From Proteus alimentorum (GTDB lineage Bacteria; Pseudomonadota; Gammaproteobacteria; Enterobacterales; Enterobacteriaceae), in contig NZ_NBVR01000018.1 in the NCBI RefSeq assembly GCF_002607735.1, forward strand, positions 248,001 to 312,000: a stretch of DNA of 64,000 nt, in the 5' to 3' direction. The first letter of the stretch is position 1. The number at the start of each line of letters is the position of its first letter. Below the pieces are notes generated by a model that searched no databases, was not told where the DNA came from, and worked only from the letters and a program-made list of their open reading frames with translations. Position numbers and translations under genes: made by a program. Of this stretch, positions 62,050-64,000 are shown in pieces.

Positions 62050-62673
62050 ATGTCATTTAACGACACACAGGAACAATTCGCACCTAATATGGCTCTGGTG
62101 CCGATGGTTATAGAGCAAACTTCGCGTGGAGAGCGTTCTTACGACATTTACTCACGTTTATTAAAAGAACGTATTATTTTCCTGACTGGCCAAGTTGAAG
62201 ATCACATGGCTAATCTTATCGTTGCTCAAATGCTATTTTTAGAAGCAGAAAATCCAGAGAAAGACATCAACCTGTATATCAACTCACCAGGTGGTGTAAT
62301 TACTGCAGGTATGTCTATTTATGACACCATGCAGTATATCAAAGCAGATGTGAGTACTATTTGTATGGGACAAGCGTGTTCAATGGGCGCTTTCTTATTA
62401 TCTGCTGGTGCGAAAGGTAAACGTATTTGCTTACCTAACTCTCGTGTGATGATCCACCAACCATTAGGTGGTTACCAAGGTCAAGCAACAGATATTCAAA
62501 TTCATGCTCAAGAAATTTTGAAAGTGAAATTTCGTATGAATGAGCTAATGGCTCAACATACAGGTAAATCGATTGAAGAAATAGAAAGAGACACTGAGCG
62601 TGATCGTTTCTTATCCGCTAACGAAGCGTTAGAATACGGATTAGTGGATAAAGTCTATACTCAACGTAGCTAA
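62050..62673 (+). CDS. clpP: ATP-dependent Clp protease proteolytic subunit ClpP
   Basis: This 207-residue serine peptidase forms the double heptameric chamber of ClpXP/ClpAP. The catalytic Ser is in [14 protein letters not shown] near residue 111, the His in [11 protein letters not shown] near 136, and the Asp in [15 protein letters not shown] near 185. The first ~14 residues are the expected self-cleaved propeptide (processing before [10 protein letters not shown]). clpX follows after a 139-base gap with two stem-loops. Confidence 0.96.
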   Translation: MSFNDTQEQFAPNMALVPMVIEQTSRGERSYDIYSRLLKERIIFLTGQVEDHMANLIVAQMLFLEAENPEKDINLYINSPGGVITAGMSIYDTMQYIKADVSTICMGQACSMGAFLLSAGAKGKRICLPNSRVMIHQPLGGYQGQATDIQIHAQEILKVKFRMNELMAQHTGKSIEEIERDTERDRFLSANEALEYGLVDKVYTQRS

Positions 62674-62706
62674 TCATTGCTCGTTGTAATAGCAACTGAA
62701 TTAATA

Positions 62707-62741
62707 CATTTCCTTTGTTGGTCAATAATACAAAGGAAATG
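62707..62741. other. clpP-clpX intergenic stem-loop 1
   Basis: CATTTCCTTTGT (62707-62718) and ACAAAGGAAATG (62730-62741) are perfect 12-bp arms around an 11-base loop. No T-run follows, so it is more likely an RNA processing or stability element. Confidence 0.55.
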
Positions 62742-62767
62742 GCTATCAATATTTATATAAAAAGATT

Positions 62768-62792
62768 TTCTTCTTATAAATGATAAGAAGAA
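62768..62792. other. clpP-clpX intergenic stem-loop 2
   Basis: TTCTTCTTAT (62768-62777) and ATAAGAAGAA (62783-62792) pair around a 5-base loop, ending 20 bases before the clpX start and close to its ribosome-binding site. It could affect clpX translation. Confidence 0.5.
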
Positions 62793-62812
62793 TAACTAAG
62801 TGAGGTTGACTG

Positions 62813-64000
62813 ATGACAGATAAGCGCAAAGATAGCTCCGGGAAGCTTCTGTATTGCTCTTTCTGCGGTAAAAGCCAGCATGAAGTAAAAAAATTGATCG
62901 CTGGTCCGTCGGTTTATATCTGTGATGAATGTGTCGATCTTTGTGTTGATATCATTCGTGAGGAAATAAAAGAACTAGCACCTCATCATGAACGCAGTGA
63001 ATTGCCAACGCCACATGAAATCCGTAAGCACCTTGATGACTATGTTATCGGTCAGGAATTGGCTAAAAAAGTTTTGGCTGTTGCCGTTTATAATCACTAT
63101 AAACGCCTGCGTAATGGCGATAAAGCCAATGGTGTTGAGCTAGGAAAAAGTAATATTTTGCTGATTGGTCCTACTGGTAGCGGTAAAACGTTATTAGCAG
63201 AAACATTAGCACGCTACCTTGATGTTCCTTTTACTATGGCAGATGCCACAACGCTGACAGAAGCGGGATATGTGGGTGAAGATGTCGAAAACATCATTCA
63301 AAAACTGCTACAAAAATGCGATTACGATGTGCAGAAAGCACAACGTGGTATTGTTTATATTGATGAAATTGACAAAATCACCCGTAAATCTGAAAACCCA
63401 TCAATCACTCGTGACGTGTCTGGTGAAGGTGTACAGCAAGCATTATTGAAATTAGTTGAAGGCACCGTAGCTTCTGTTCCTCCTCAAGGCGGACGTAAGC
63501 ATCCACAACAAGAGTTTTTACAAGTTGATACTTCTAAAATCCTCTTTATTTGTGGTGGTGCATTTGCAGGGCTCGATAAAGTTGTTGCACAACGTTTAAA
63601 TACACATTCAGGTATTGGTTTTGGTGCGGAAGTTAAAAGCCAAAAAGAGAAAGCTAGCGAAGGTGAATTATTAGCCCAAGTTGAGCCAGAAGATCTGATT
63701 AAATTTGGTCTTATCCCTGAATTTATTGGTCGTTTACCTGTTGTTGCAACGCTAGGCGAATTAAACGAAGAAGCGTTAATCCAAATCTTACAAGAACCTA
63801 AGAATGCACTGACTAAGCAATATCAAGCGTTATTTAAATTAGAAGGTGTGGATTTAGAATTCCGTAAGGAAGCGCTGACTGCAATTGCGAAAAAAGCCAT
63901 GGTACGCAAAACAGGCGCGCGTGGTTTACGTTCGATTGTTGAAGCAGCATTACTTAATACGATGTATGACCTTCCTTCATTTGAAAATGCAGAAAAAGTG
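62813..64000 (+). CDS. clpX: Clp protease ATPase subunit ClpX (3' end cut off)
   Basis: The first 396 codons of this AAA+ unfoldase are present; the window ends before the stop. E. coli ClpX has 424 residues, so about 28 are missing. The N-terminal zinc-binding domain uses CSFCG near residue 15 and CDEC near 37. Walker A GPTGSGKT lies near residue 120, the pore loop in GYVGED near 153, Walker [10 protein letters not shown] near 181 and sensor/arginine-finger region [10 protein letters not shown] near 302. The [13 protein letters not shown] sensor-2 motif is near 365. TGAGGT precedes the ATG. Confidence 0.96.
   Translation, partial: MTDKRKDSSGKLLYCSFCGKSQHEVKKLIAGPSVYICDECVDLCVDIIREEIKELAPHHERSELPTPHEIRKHLDDYVIGQELAKKVLAVAVYNHYKRLRNGDKANGVELGKSNILLIGPTGSGKTLLAETLARYLDVPFTMADATTLTEAGYVGEDVENIIQKLLQKCDYDVQKAQRGIVYIDEIDKITRKSENPSITRDVSGEGVQQALLKLVEGTVASVPPQGGRKHPQQEFLQVDTSKILFICGGAFAGLDKVVAQRLNTHSGIGFGAEVKSQKEKASEGELLAQVEPEDLIKFGLIPEFIGRLPVVATLGELNEEALIQILQEPKNALTKQYQALFKLEGVDLEFRKEALTAIAKKAMVRKTGARGLRSIVEAALLNTMYDLPSFENAEKV

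Overview
The window is chromosomal DNA from an AT-rich member of the Enterobacterales, most likely genus Proteus or a close relative in the Morganellaceae. That placement rests on low GC, strong A/T-ending codon use, and protein sequences very close to but clearly diverged from Escherichia coli. The backbone follows the E. coli order around 9-10 min: sbcCD, phoBR, brnQ, acpH, queA-tgt-yajC-secDF, nrdR-ribD-ribE-nusB-thiL, dxs-ispA-xseB, thiI, yajL-panE, yajQ, yajR, cyoABCDE, ampG-yajG, bolA, tig, clpP, clpX. The species call is inference; no 16S or other species marker is present.

Layout. 1-3.4 kb: a lipoprotein 5'-nucleotidase, a ParD/RelE-type toxin-antitoxin (TA) pair and a nitroreductase. 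3.4-12.5 kb: sbcDC (minus strand), then phoBR behind tandem Pho boxes and brnQ (plus strand). 12.5-13.3 kb: a HipB-like regulator with a shrunken HipA remnant. 13.3-19.4 kb: the ydhYVWXUT operon, encoding a tungsten/molybdenum AOR-type oxidoreductase with ferredoxins and a membrane cytochrome b. 19.4-21.4 kb: an AT-rich stretch with a tiny ORF, a 2-Cys peroxiredoxin, and two tandem copies of a ~119-bp repeat between that gene and an OxyR-like site. 21.4-32.3 kb: housekeeping genes for tRNA queuosine, Sec export, riboflavin synthesis and thiamine phosphate kinase, then phnA. 32.3-39.4 kb: an insertion relative to E. coli, with a VapBC module and a complete ribose operon rbsDACBKR. The ribose promoter has two RbsR-type operators. 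39.4-44.5 kb: isoprenoid and thiamine/thiouridine genes. 44.5-45.5 kb: a YafO-type toxin gene with a frameshifted 3' end, coupled to an unrecognised secreted-looking protein. 45.6-64 kb: conserved genes including the bo3 oxidase operon, a Tsx/OmpK-like porin, dbpA, muropeptide recycling (ampG), and trigger factor with ClpP and the first ~93% of ClpX.

The genes form several working groups. PhoBR (phosphate sensing) lies a few kb from a nucleotidase that could scavenge phosphate. rbsDACBKR imports and phosphorylates ribose, and the Tsx-like channel may supply nucleosides. The ydh operon is expected to work in anaerobic electron transfer, and cyo in aerobic respiration. Trigger factor and ClpXP cover protein folding and turnover. 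Accessory DNA consists mainly of four TA-like modules, two of them visibly eroded, and an imperfectly palindromic repeat family. No tRNA, rRNA, CRISPR array, insertion sequence or prophage was seen.

The items most worth following up are these. (1) The VapBC module is bounded by a 26-bp direct repeat taken from the rbsR 3' end. (2) The YafO-like toxin is paired with a non-canonical partner. (3) YdhT contains fourteen exact-period nonapeptide repeats. (4) An orphan plus-strand terminator may mark a small RNA between rbsD and dxs.
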